From positions 1 to 7,297 of the forward strand of contig JALNXV010000178.1 of NCBI GenBank assembly GCA_023230175.1: DNA of 7,297 nucleotides, read 5' to 3'. The stretch's first letter is position 1. Each line of letters starts with the position of its first letter. The notes below the pieces were generated by a model, which worked only from the letters and a program-made list of their open reading frames with translations, had not been told where the DNA came from and made no database searches. The position numbers and the translations under genes are program-made. This document shows positions 1 through 5,774 of the stretch, in pieces. Source of the DNA: Candidatus Cloacimonadota bacterium. GTDB lineage: Bacteria > Cloacimonadota > Cloacimonadia > Cloacimonadales > WRIO01.

Positions 1-2445
1 TAAATTTCTTGCTGCTTGTACAGGAACATTTGGGATATCATAAGCTAATTCTTCTTTACCATTTTTAGTGTTTCTGACCATAACCTCTTGAACTTCAATA
101 TATATCGAAGTTAAAATATCTTCGCGTGCCACTTTTTCACTTAAAATGATAGCATCTTCATAGTTATATCCATACCATGGCATAAATGCTACTAATAAAT
201 TTCTACCTAATGCCAATCTATCGTTATCAATACAAGGCCCATCTGAAATAATCTGACCTTGAGTTACTTCTTGTCCAATTTCTACTATTGGACATTGAGT
301 AATACAGGTATCTTGGTTTGAACGCAAGAATTTTTTCAAATAAATTCTATTACTGGTATTCAATTCAATCTTGTCTTCTTCAATTCCTTTAGGACGAATA
401 TCAATATATGCTGAGGTAACATTTTCAACGATTCCATCATAAGGTGCTACAGCACAAACTCCGGAATCACGAGCTACAATCTTTTCTAATCCGGTACCAA
501 CTATTGGAGCTTCAGGATAAAGTAAAGGCACAGATTGTCTCTGCATATTTGAACCCATTAAAGCTCTGTTTGCATCATCATGTTCAAGGAAAGGAATCAA
601 TGCTGCTGACACTGATACTATCTGTTGCGGAGCAACATCCATATACTCAACTTGATTTGGTCGAGCTTGAACATACTCATCTTTTTCACGGGCAAAAACT
701 AAATCATCGGTTAGAAATCTTTGTTCATCAATATTTGCATTTGCTTGAGCGATTTTATATAAATCTTCTTCTAAAGGATCAAGATATTCTACTTTATTTG
801 TTACCTTACCATTCTCAATTTTGATATAAGGGGTTTCTAAAAACCCAAATTTATTTAATTTTGAAAACAAAGCAGGGGAAACAATCAAACCAATATTAGG
901 TCCTTCAGGTGTTTCAATTGGGCAAATACGACCATAATGTGAATAATGAACGTCACGAACCTCAAAACCGGCTCTATCTCTAGTCAAACCACCCGGTCCT
1001 AAAGCTGATAATGCTCTTTTATGCTTAATAGCTGCCAAAGGATTTGTTTGCTCCATAAATTGAGACAATTGACCTGTAAGGAAAAATGAATTTACTACAC
1101 TTGTTAAAGCATTTGGATTAATTATTTCATGAACTGTAACTTCATCAGAATTTGCAATACTTAGCCTTTCGGTTGCTATTCTTGCTACTCTTGAAAGTCC
1201 TGTTACATACTGTTCTTCTAATAACTCTCCAATAGTTCTAATACGGCGGTTTGATAAATGATCTATATCATCAATATCATCATCGCCTTTATATACATTA
1301 ATTATTTTCTTAATAATAGCTAAAATATCTTGAGAAGTTAAAGTCGATTGATCTTCCGGTAAATCTAAGTTTAATCTTTTATTAACTTTATATCTTCCAA
1401 CATCACCAAGAGAATACCTTCTTTCATCAAAGAAAATTCGTTCTACAAAATGTAAAGCGACATCATCCGGAACATCTTCATTAGGTCTAATTAATGAATA
1501 TATTTTTTGTGCTGCTTCTCCTGTATTTTTTGAACTATCTTTATTGATAGTATTTTCAAGTAATTTTCTTTCAGCTTCACTTTCTAAACTAACTACCTTA
1601 ACTTGAGATATCTTTTGAACAAGTAATTCTGTTCTCAAGTCTTCGTCAATTAAAGAATTAGCTTCTGCAATTTTTGATCCATTTTCAGGATCATATATAT
1701 CTTCAGCTAAGAATCTATCTATAGATTCTTCCACTTGAATTTCTTCAGTTTTATAAAATATATTTCTTAAGTCTTCATCTGTTGAAAAACCTAAGCATCT
1801 TAACAACACAGTTACCGGTAGTTTTCTTCTATTATCAATATAAACATACATTATATCATGAACATCAACTGTAAATTCTAACCAAGAACCTTTATAAGGT
1901 ATAATCTTAGCTGAATATGTCGGTTTGCCTGCGGTTGGATTATCTTCTGTTAAAAAAACTCCGGGTGAACGATGTAATTGACTAATAATTACTCTTTCAG
2001 CACCGTTAATAATGAAGGTACCTTGATTTGTTATCAAAGGAATATCGCCTAAATAGACATCTTGTTCTACTATTGACTTTACTCTTTCTTCTTTTAATGT
2101 TTTAAGAGCTTCTTCATCATGAATTATAAGCCTCATCTTTGCTCTTACTGGAGCATTATAAGTAAGGTTTCTTTCGATACATTCTTCGGTATCATATTTT
2201 TCTTTTAATACAACATAATCAATGAATTCAAGCCTAAAATAGCCTTTATTATCCTTTACAGGAAATATTGATTCAAAGACTGCCTGTAGTCCTCTTAATT
2301 TTCTTTCTTGTGGATGTATTTCTCTCTGCAAGAAAGTATCGTATGAATCAATCTGAGCTTGAATAAGATTAGGAACTTCTACTTTTGGTATTCCTAATTC
2401 TTCAAATTTCTTTGTAATTTTGGAAAAACTTTTGACTGGTTTCAA
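1..2445 (-). CDS. rpoB: RNA polymerase beta subunit, N-terminal 815 codons (cut by window edge)
   Basis: Beta subunit of the core RNA polymerase, which forms one side of the catalytic cleft together with beta'. My translation from TTG at 2445 gives 815 codons without a stop, ending in frame at base 1; family members are roughly 1,150-1,350 residues, so the C-terminal part lies outside. Recognisable blocks are GTFIINGAERVIISQLHRSPG (about 142-162, shown here only as family landmark), the lobe/protrusion segment RRKLPVTVLLR (about 206-216), the rifampicin region QLSQFMEQTNPL (459-470), GPGGLTRDRAGFEVRD (483-498), PEGPNIGL (513-520), HDDANRALMGSNMQRQ (622-637) and GYNYEDAI (759-766). The start is TTG because AGGAG lies 7 bases upstream; an in-frame GTG at 2461-2463 would put the Shine-Dalgarno inside the gene. 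Odd: positions equal to E. coli D516 and R529 are Glu465 and Ala478. It is the last visible gene of the cluster, 150 bases after rplL. Confidence 0.97.
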   Translation of the reverse strand, partial: MKPVKSFSKITKKFEELGIPKVEVPNLIQAQIDSYDTFLQREIHPQERKLRGLQAVFESIFPVKDNKGYFRLEFIDYVVLKEKYDTEECIERNLTYNAPVRAKMRLIIHDEEALKTLKEERVKSIVEQDVYLGDIPLITNQGTFIINGAERVIISQLHRSPGVFLTEDNPTAGKPTYSAKIIPYKGSWLEFTVDVHDIMYVYIDNRRKLPVTVLLRCLGFSTDEDLRNIFYKTEEIQVEESIDRFLAEDIYDPENGSKIAEANSLIDEDLRTELLVQKISQVKVVSLESEAERKLLENTINKDSSKNTGEAAQKIYSLIRPNEDVPDDVALHFVERIFFDERRYSLGDVGRYKVNKRLNLDLPEDQSTLTSQDILAIIKKIINVYKGDDDIDDIDHLSNRRIRTIGELLEEQYVTGLSRVARIATERLSIANSDEVTVHEIINPNALTSVVNSFFLTGQLSQFMEQTNPLAAIKHKRALSALGPGGLTRDRAGFEVRDVHYSHYGRICPIETPEGPNIGLIVSPALFSKLNKFGFLETPYIKIENGKVTNKVEYLDPLEEDLYKIAQANANIDEQRFLTDDLVFAREKDEYVQARPNQVEYMDVAPQQIVSVSAALIPFLEHDDANRALMGSNMQRQSVPLLYPEAPIVGTGLEKIVARDSGVCAVAPYDGIVENVTSAYIDIRPKGIEEDKIELNTSNRIYLKKFLRSNQDTCITQCPIVEIGQEVTQGQIISDGPCIDNDRLALGRNLLVAFMPWYGYNYEDAIILSEKVAREDILTSIYIEVQEVMVRNTKNGKEELAYDIPNVPVQAARNL

Positions 2446-2452
2446 AAGTCCA

Positions 2453-2457
2453 CTCCT
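2453..2457 (-). promoter_or_regulatory. Shine-Dalgarno site that fixes the TTG start of rpoB
   Basis: The minus strand reads AAAGGAGTGGACTTTTGAAA here. The AGGAG core is 7 bases before the TTG at 2445-2443, and there is no ATG near enough to compete. The GTG that touches the core is only three codons from a TGA in its own frame, so it is not a plausible gene start. Confidence 0.8.
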
Positions 2458-2479
2458 TTGCACGTAATAATTTTAAAAA

Positions 2480-2487
2480 CAAAAATA
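2480..2487 (-). promoter_or_regulatory. Possible -7 promoter element upstream of rpoB
   Basis: The minus strand reads TATTTTTG, a full match to the Bacteroidota-type -7 consensus TAnnTTTG and identical to the octamer in the tuf promoter. The -33 position (about 2506-2508) reads TTT within TGTTT rather than TTG, so the upstream half is weak. In such AT-rich DNA the octamer may occur by chance. It could give rpoB some expression of its own after the attenuator. Confidence 0.25.
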
Positions 2488-2549
2488 TAAATTCTTTGAT
2501 AGGATAAACATAGGACTTATATAAATGAAAACAATATATTAAGATAGAT

Positions 2550-2576
2550 AGGGAACGGTGTATTTAACCGTTCCCT
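2550..2576 (-). terminator. Hairpin after rplL, probable attenuator or leaky terminator
   Basis: A perfect 10-bp inverted repeat, AGGGAACGGT paired with ACCGTTCCCT, surrounds a 7-base loop (2560-2566). It stands 19 bases past the rplL stop. In the transcript the stem is followed by UAUCUAUCUUAAU, which is U-rich but not a clean U tract, so termination is probably partial. This suits an attenuator that lets some polymerases continue into rpoB. An RNA-processing site is the alternative. Confidence 0.65.
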
Positions 2577-2595
2577 GTTAATAATTTTATATGAA

Positions 2596-2970
2596 TTACT
2601 TAAGTTCAACAGAAGCGCCAACTTCTTCAAGTTTAGCTTTTGCAGCATCAGCTTGATCTTTTGGAACATTCTCAAGAACAGCTTTAGGTGCTGTATCTAC
2701 TAATTCTTTTGCTTCTTTAAGACCTAAATTTGTAAGTTCACGAACTGCTTTAATAACATTAATTTTTTTATCTCCGGCAGAAGTAAGAACAACATTAAAT
2801 TCAGTTTTTTCTTCAACAGCAGCAGCAGCAGGGCCGGCAGCAGCAGCAACAGCAACAGGAGCAGCAGCAGATACGCCAAATATTTCTTCTAATTCTTTCA
2901 CTAATTCTGAAAGTTCAAGAACTGTCATTTCTTTTAATAGTTCAATAATTTGTTGTTTTTTATCAGACAT
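2596..2970 (-). CDS. rplL: 50S ribosomal protein L7/L12 (bL12)
   Basis: Stalk protein of the large ribosomal subunit. Dimers sit on the L10 C-terminal helix and recruit and stimulate EF-Tu, EF-G, IF2 and release factors. The 124 residues match the family length. Residues 1-33 form the dimerisation domain ([21 protein letters not shown]), 34-53 an Ala/Pro/Val-rich flexible hinge, and about 55-124 the factor-binding C-terminal domain, with [20 protein letters not shown] (69-88) carrying the factor-contact helices and a normal VELK end. ATG is preceded by GGAGG at a spacing of 4. It lies 21 bases after rplJ, its usual partner gene, and before a hairpin. L12 is normally needed in several copies per ribosome, which fits a strong ribosome binding site and an attenuator placed after it. 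Confidence 0.98.
   Translation of the reverse strand: MSDKKQQIIELLKEMTVLELSELVKELEEIFGVSAAAPVAVAAAAGPAAAAVEEKTEFNVVLTSAGDKKINVIKAVRELTNLGLKEAKELVDTAPKAVLENVPKDQADAAKAKLEEVGASVELK
2816..2870 (-). repeat. Alanine-codon (GCT) trinucleotide run encoding the L12 hinge
   Basis: A low-complexity run of mostly GCT codons with a few GTT, CCT, GCC and GGC encodes the Ala-rich hinge of L12. It is much more GC-rich than its surroundings. The repeat could slip in replication, and a change of whole codons would only lengthen or shorten a flexible linker. Confidence 0.8.
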
Positions 2971-2991
2971 TTTTCCTCCAAAGGTATGTTT

Positions 2992-3534
2992 TTAATTTTC
3001 TTTAGCTTTTTGTTTTGCAATTGCATCTACAGCAAGTGCAAATTTGCGGATTACGCCACTAAGAACTCCGACGAATCCACTAATTGGTGCATTAAATCCA
3101 CTGAGAACTCTAGCAATAAGTTCATCTCTACTTGGTAAAGAAGCTAATTGTTTAAGTTCAGCCGGTTGGAATACATCACTACCGATTAATCCTGCTTTAA
3201 AAGTAAGAATTTCTTTTTTCTCTAATTCTGTTTCAATAAATTTAGATAAGATTCTTGCCGGAGCAACTTCATCATTTTTAGATACAGCTACTGCTGTTGG
3301 TCCTACTAAATATGAATCTAATCCGGTTATTCCAAGTTGATTTAAAGCAATTTTAATCCAAGTATTTTTAGAAATAAAATATTCTACATTTTCATCTCTA
3401 AGCACATTACGAAGTTTATTAACTTCTTCTACTGTAATTCCTTTGTAATCTACAAGTACGATCGCGCGTGCGTTATCAAGTCTTCCCTTGATATTTTCAA
3501 CAGTTTTTAACTTATACTCTTTAATATTTGCCAT
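2992..3534 (-). CDS. rplJ: 50S ribosomal protein L10 (uL10)
   Basis: Base of the ribosomal stalk: the N-terminal domain binds 23S rRNA next to L11, and the C-terminal helix carries the L12 dimers. The 180 residues are close to the usual 165-180. The N-terminal half has ARAIVLVDYKGITVEEVNKL (22-41) and FISKNTW (53-59). Diagnostic family segments follow: LVGPTAVAV (76-84), FKAGLIGSDVF (112-122) and LASLPSRDELIARVLSG (130-146). The last 30 residues (IRKFALAVDAIAKQK) form the L12-binding helix. ATG is preceded by AGGTGG. It starts only 9 bases after the rplA stop, so the Shine-Dalgarno directly follows that stop codon and translation is probably coupled. There is no room for a long L10-binding leader such as that of E. 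coli rplJ. Confidence 0.98.
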   Translation of the reverse strand: MANIKEYKLKTVENIKGRLDNARAIVLVDYKGITVEEVNKLRNVLRDENVEYFISKNTWIKIALNQLGITGLDSYLVGPTAVAVSKNDEVAPARILSKFIETELEKKEILTFKAGLIGSDVFQPAELKQLASLPSRDELIARVLSGFNAPISGFVGVLSGVIRKFALAVDAIAKQKAKEN

Positions 3535-3543
3535 AATCCACCT

Positions 3544-4248
3544 CTACTTCTTAGCTTCTAATGTTACAGAGTTAATATTGAGTTTTACGCTAGGATTCAT
3601 AGTAGTTGTAAGAGTAATTGATTTGATATAATTACCTTTTACTGTAGCCGGACGATCCTTAAGAATTGCAGAAACGATAACTAAAATGTTTTCTTTTAAT
3701 TTTGCGATATCAAAATCAATTTTACCGGTTGGAATGTGTAGGTTACCAAATTTATCAACACGATATGCAACCTTACCGGATTTAGCTTCGCTTACTGCTT
3801 TTCCTACGTCCATAGTAACTGTACCGACTTTTGGATTCGGCATTAAGTTACGTGGGCCTAAAACTCTTCCTAGACGACCAATTTTTCCCATTAGATTAGG
3901 TGTGGCAACAACAACATCAAAGTCAAACCAGCCTCCGGAAATTTTTTCCATTAGCTCTTCAACTCCAACATAATCTGCACCCGCATTTTTTGCTTCTTCG
4001 GCTTTATCACCTTCAGCAAATGCCAAAACACGAACAACTTTACCTGTTCCATTTGGCAAAACAACTGAATTACGAATTTGTTGATCCGCTTTACGTGGGT
4101 CAACGCCTAAGTTAAAATGTAATTCAACTGTCTCGTTAAACTTTGCAGTCGGCATCTTTTTTAGAATTTCTAATGCTTGATCTAAGTCATAATTTTCTAA
4201 ACGATTGACCAACTGTGAAGCTTGTTTGTACCTTTTACTTCTTATCAT
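3544..4248 (-). CDS. rplA: 50S ribosomal protein L1 (uL1)
   Basis: L1 binds 23S rRNA at the mobile L1 stalk, which guides deacylated tRNA out of the E site; in many bacteria it also represses its own operon by binding mRNA. The 234 residues are typical. Recognisable are [20 protein letters not shown] (37-56), the LPNGTGK segment (64-70), the L1 signature [18 protein letters not shown] (123-140), GTVT (142-145) and [19 protein letters not shown] (205-223). ATG is fixed by AGGAG five bases upstream, with an in-frame TAA directly before the start. A second AGGAG lies 16 bases further up (4270-4274). The gene follows rplK by 41 bases and precedes rplJ by 9. Confidence 0.98.
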   Translation of the reverse strand: MIRSKRYKQASQLVNRLENYDLDQALEILKKMPTAKFNETVELHFNLGVDPRKADQQIRNSVVLPNGTGKVVRVLAFAEGDKAEEAKNAGADYVGVEELMEKISGGWFDFDVVVATPNLMGKIGRLGRVLGPRNLMPNPKVGTVTMDVGKAVSEAKSGKVAYRVDKFGNLHIPTGKIDFDIAKLKENILVIVSAILKDRPATVKGNYIKSITLTTTMNPSVKLNINSVTLEAKK

Positions 4249-4253
4249 TTAGT

Positions 4254-4258
4254 CTCCT
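4254..4258 (-). promoter_or_regulatory. Shine-Dalgarno site of rplA, one of two AGGAG cores
   Basis: AAAGGAGACTAAATG places AGGAG five bases before the rplA ATG, with a TAA stop in the same frame directly before it, so the start is unambiguous. A second AGGAG at 4270-4274 has no good start codon at a working distance and may act as a standby site or be chance. Confidence 0.7.
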
Positions 4259-4289
4259 TTGAATACAATCTCCTGCGATTTGGTATGAA

Positions 4290-4721
4290 TTATTCACTAA
4301 TCGTAACACCCATACTTCTTGCAGTTCCTGCGACCATACTCATTGCAGATTCCAAAGAAAAACAATTCATATCTTGTATTTTTAATTCCGCTATTTTTTT
4401 AAGTTGTTCTTTATTGATTGAACCAACTTTAGTCTTATTTGGTACGCCTGAACCTTTTGCAAGTCCGGCTTCTTTTCTTATTAAAACAGCAGCTGGTGGT
4501 GTTTTAATTTCAAATGTAAATGTTTTTTTCTTAGTTACATATATTACAACAGGAAAAATCATTCCGGGTTTATCTGCAGTTTTATCATTAAACTGACGAC
4601 AAAAATCAGGAATATTTACACCGGCTTGACCTAAAGCTGGTCCAACTGGTGGTGCAGGTGTTGCTTTTCCTGCAGGTAGTTGTAATTTTATAACTGAAAC
4701 GACATCTTTTGGAATAGCCAT
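4290..4721 (-). CDS. rplK: 50S ribosomal protein L11 (uL11)
   Basis: L11 binds the GTPase-associated region of 23S rRNA with L10, at the entry site for elongation factors; this is also the thiostrepton site and the sensor for RelA-type stringent response enzymes. The 143 residues agree with the family (about 140-145). The N-terminal domain shows [20 protein letters not shown] (12-31), including the conserved prolines 22, 24, 25 and 28 that line the thiostrepton pocket. The C-terminal RNA-binding domain contains [14 protein letters not shown] (73-86), KGSGVPNK (89-96) and the terminal [13 protein letters not shown] has GAGG at a spacing of 8. It starts 16 bases after nusG and is followed by rplA, the classic L11-L1 pair. 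I saw no clear L1-binding hairpin before the start. Confidence 0.98.
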   Translation of the reverse strand: MAIPKDVVSVIKLQLPAGKATPAPPVGPALGQAGVNIPDFCRQFNDKTADKPGMIFPVVIYVTKKKTFTFEIKTPPAAVLIRKEAGLAKGSGVPNKTKVGSINKEQLKKIAELKIQDMNCFSLESAMSMVAGTARSMGVTISE

Positions 4722-4737
4722 TTTATATACCTCTTAT

Positions 4738-5262
4738 CTATATTATTTCTACTTGATCCATATTTACTTCTACAGGAGTTACCCTGCCAAATACTGTAAC
4801 TTTTATTATAAGTTTTGCAGCTTCTGAATTAATTTTATCAACTATACCTTCAAAATCAGCGAAAGGACCGTTGATAATCTTAACTTTATCTCCGGGAATG
4901 AAATCGTAAGAATTAACCTTTGACTTACCTCTTTCTTCAATCCCTAATAATCTATCAACTTCGTTTTTTGGCAGCGTATATGCTCTTTTACCACTTCCAA
5001 GAAAATTTGTTACACCCGGCAAATTTACTATGTATGAATGTAAATGAGGAGTTAAATCTGCCTGTATAATAATATAACTATTAAAAATTTTCTTTTCGCG
5101 TTCAATTTTTTTCCCTTCACGTATATGATAAGTTTTTTGTTTAGGGACTAGAATTTCTCCAACAAGGCTCTCTAACTCAGTATCTTTTGTACCTTTTAAG
5201 ATAGCATCTTTAACACGATCTTCCTGAGCTGTATAAGTATGCAATACGTACCACATTTTCAT
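4738..5262 (-). CDS. nusG: Transcription elongation and antitermination factor NusG
   Basis: NusG rides on RNA polymerase, suppresses pausing or promotes Rho action, and can link polymerase to ribosomal protein S10. The 174 residues match the family. The NGN domain begins at WYVLHTYTAQEDRVK (4-18) and includes VPKQKTY (39-45) and ADLT (68-71). The KOW domain occupies about 121-174, with FIPGDKVKIINGPFADFEG (121-139), VFGRVTPVEV (157-166) and the end DQVEII. Odd: the usual FPGY after the charged segment reads FNSY (60-63). Two starts are possible, ATG at 5262 and ATG at 5256; I chose 5262 because AAGG lies 7 bases before it and 13 before the other. The Shine-Dalgarno overlaps the secE stop (TAAGG) and the gap is 9 bases, so coupling is likely. 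Confidence 0.97.
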   Translation of the reverse strand: MKMWYVLHTYTAQEDRVKDAILKGTKDTELESLVGEILVPKQKTYHIREGKKIEREKKIFNSYIIIQADLTPHLHSYIVNLPGVTNFLGSGKRAYTLPKNEVDRLLGIEERGKSKVNSYDFIPGDKVKIINGPFADFEGIVDKINSEAAKLIIKVTVFGRVTPVEVNMDQVEII

Positions 5263-5271
5263 TATTATACC

Positions 5272-5451
5272 TTAAAACAGAAAACTAACAATTTTTGTAA
5301 AAAACAAATCAACAATTGATAAAAAGATACCAACTATAGCTGACATAACTATAACTACAGTTGTCCCTTCTTTAATATCTGCTTTTGTAGGCCATGATAC
5401 TAATTTCATCTCTCGGACTACGTCTTTAAAAAACTTTTGTATTTTATTCAT
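5272..5451 (-). CDS. secE: Preprotein translocase subunit SecE (59 aa)
   Basis: Small membrane subunit that clamps SecY in the SecYEG export channel. My translation from ATG at 5451 gives 59 residues ending in TAA at 5274-5272, the typical length of single-span SecE. The amphipathic N-terminal helix is MNKIQKFFKDVVREMKLVSW (1-20). The conserved REMKLVSWPT motif (13-22) is diagnostic of the family. One membrane segment follows, about residues 31-51 (TVVIVMSAIVGIFLSIVDLF), with the short tail FTKIVSFLF. The ribosome binding site is weak (AGG about 6 bases from the start). It lies between tRNA-Trp and nusG, its usual place. The gene is easily missed because of its size. Confidence 0.95.
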   Translation of the reverse strand: MNKIQKFFKDVVREMKLVSWPTKADIKEGTTVVIVMSAIVGIFLSIVDLFFTKIVSFLF

Positions 5452-5476
5452 TTTTACCTATCACTCTATAAGATAT

Positions 5477-5507
5477 GAAAAGTCAGTAGCAAAGCTACTG
5501 GCTTTTC
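5477..5507 (-). terminator. Hairpin between tRNA-Trp and secE, possible attenuator or processing signal
   Basis: A 14-bp inverted repeat with one mismatch and a 3-base loop: GAAAAGCCAGTAGC, TTT, GCTACTGACTTTTC on the minus strand, with one C-A mispair. It stands 17 bases after the end of the CCA of tRNA-Trp and 25 before secE. Read as an intrinsic terminator, the inner 7-bp stem CAGTAGC/GCTACTG is followed by ACUUUUCAU, a short U run that pairs with the upstream A run in the longer form. It may lower read-through from the very active tuf into secE, or mark the cut that releases the tRNA. Confidence 0.55.
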
Positions 5508-5523
5508 GGTATTATAATCTTTA

Positions 5524-5599
5524 TGGCAGGACAGGCAGGAATCGAACCCGCAACTTTCGGTTTTGGAGACCGATGCTCTACCAATTGAACTACTGTCCT
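5524..5599 (-). tRNA. trnW: tRNA-Trp (anticodon CCA), 3' CCA encoded
   Basis: Full cloverleaf of 73 bases plus an encoded CCA. The acceptor stem AGGACAG (5593-5599) pairs with CTGTCCT (5528-5534). The D arm is GTTC AATTGGTA GAGC. The anticodon stem TCGGT/ACCGA holds the loop CTCCAAA with anticodon CCA, which reads UGG. The T arm is GCGGG TTCGATT CCTGC. The discriminator is G (5527), expected for bacterial tRNA-Trp. It sits 12 bases after rpmG and upstream of secE, a position where tRNA-Trp is found in many bacteria, so it must be cut from a common transcript unless it has its own promoter, which I could not find. Confidence 0.97.
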
Positions 5600-5611
5600 G
5601 CATTATTAATT

Positions 5612-5761
5612 TTATCTAGTTTGTTTATGCAGAGTATGTTTTCTGCATGTTGGGCAAAACTTTTTAAATTCTACCCTATTTGGATGTTTTCTTTTATTTT
5701 TTGTTGTTGTATAATTACGATTTTTGCAATCTTCACAAGCTAGTATAACTAAATCTCTCAT
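5612..5761 (-). CDS. rpmG: 50S ribosomal protein L33 (bL33), zinc-type, 49 aa
   Basis: Small protein of the large ribosomal subunit near the E site. The 49 codons from ATG at 5761 to TAA at 5614-5612 match the family length (about 49-55). The start [20 protein letters not shown] and the segment [15 protein letters not shown] are typical of L33. Two CxxC pairs (Cys9/Cys12 and Cys36/Cys39) show the zinc-ribbon form, in contrast to the cysteine-free paralogue that some bacteria express under zinc shortage. AGGA lies about 9 bases before the start. It is 13 bases after tuf and 12 before tRNA-Trp, and is normally found here between tuf and secE. Confidence 0.95.
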   Translation of the reverse strand: MRDLVILACEDCKNRNYTTTKNKRKHPNRVEFKKFCPTCRKHTLHKQTR

Positions 5762-5774
5762 TTTTATTTCCTAT

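Larger units (their letters stand above)
2446..2595 (-). other. rplL-rpoB intercistronic region
   Basis: This is the longest gap between genes inside the cluster. It contains no open frame of note. It holds a GC-rich hairpin just after rplL, then an AT-rich stretch with a possible -7 promoter element, then the rpoB ribosome binding site. In E. coli the same junction carries an attenuator and an RNase III site, which lower rpoB output relative to rplL; the layout here suggests a similar adjustment, but that is an inference. Confidence 0.7.

Noticed and set aside
444..824. Plus-strand open frame of 126 codons
   Set aside because: It lies entirely antisense to rpoB, whose frame here encodes conserved polymerase segments. 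The predicted protein is Leu/His-rich, resembles no family I know, and has no convincing ribosome binding site.
2950..3138. Plus-strand frame with a signal-peptide-like N-terminus, plus the overlapping frame at 3044-3340
   Set aside because: Both are antisense to rplJ and the rplL start; the apparent signal peptide arises from the complement of A-rich DNA around the Shine-Dalgarno.
4222..4596. Plus-strand open frame of 124 codons with hydrophobic stretches
   Set aside because: It is antisense to rplK and the start of rplA. The hydrophobic look comes from reading the reverse complement of Lys/Glu-rich ribosomal protein codons. No independent support.
5511..5516. TATAAT on the minus strand just after tRNA-Trp, as a sigma-70 promoter for secE
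   Set aside because: A -35 at 16-18 bases upstream would fall in the tRNA acceptor stem and does not resemble TTGACA; the sequence also lies against the hairpin. AT-rich chance is the simpler reading.
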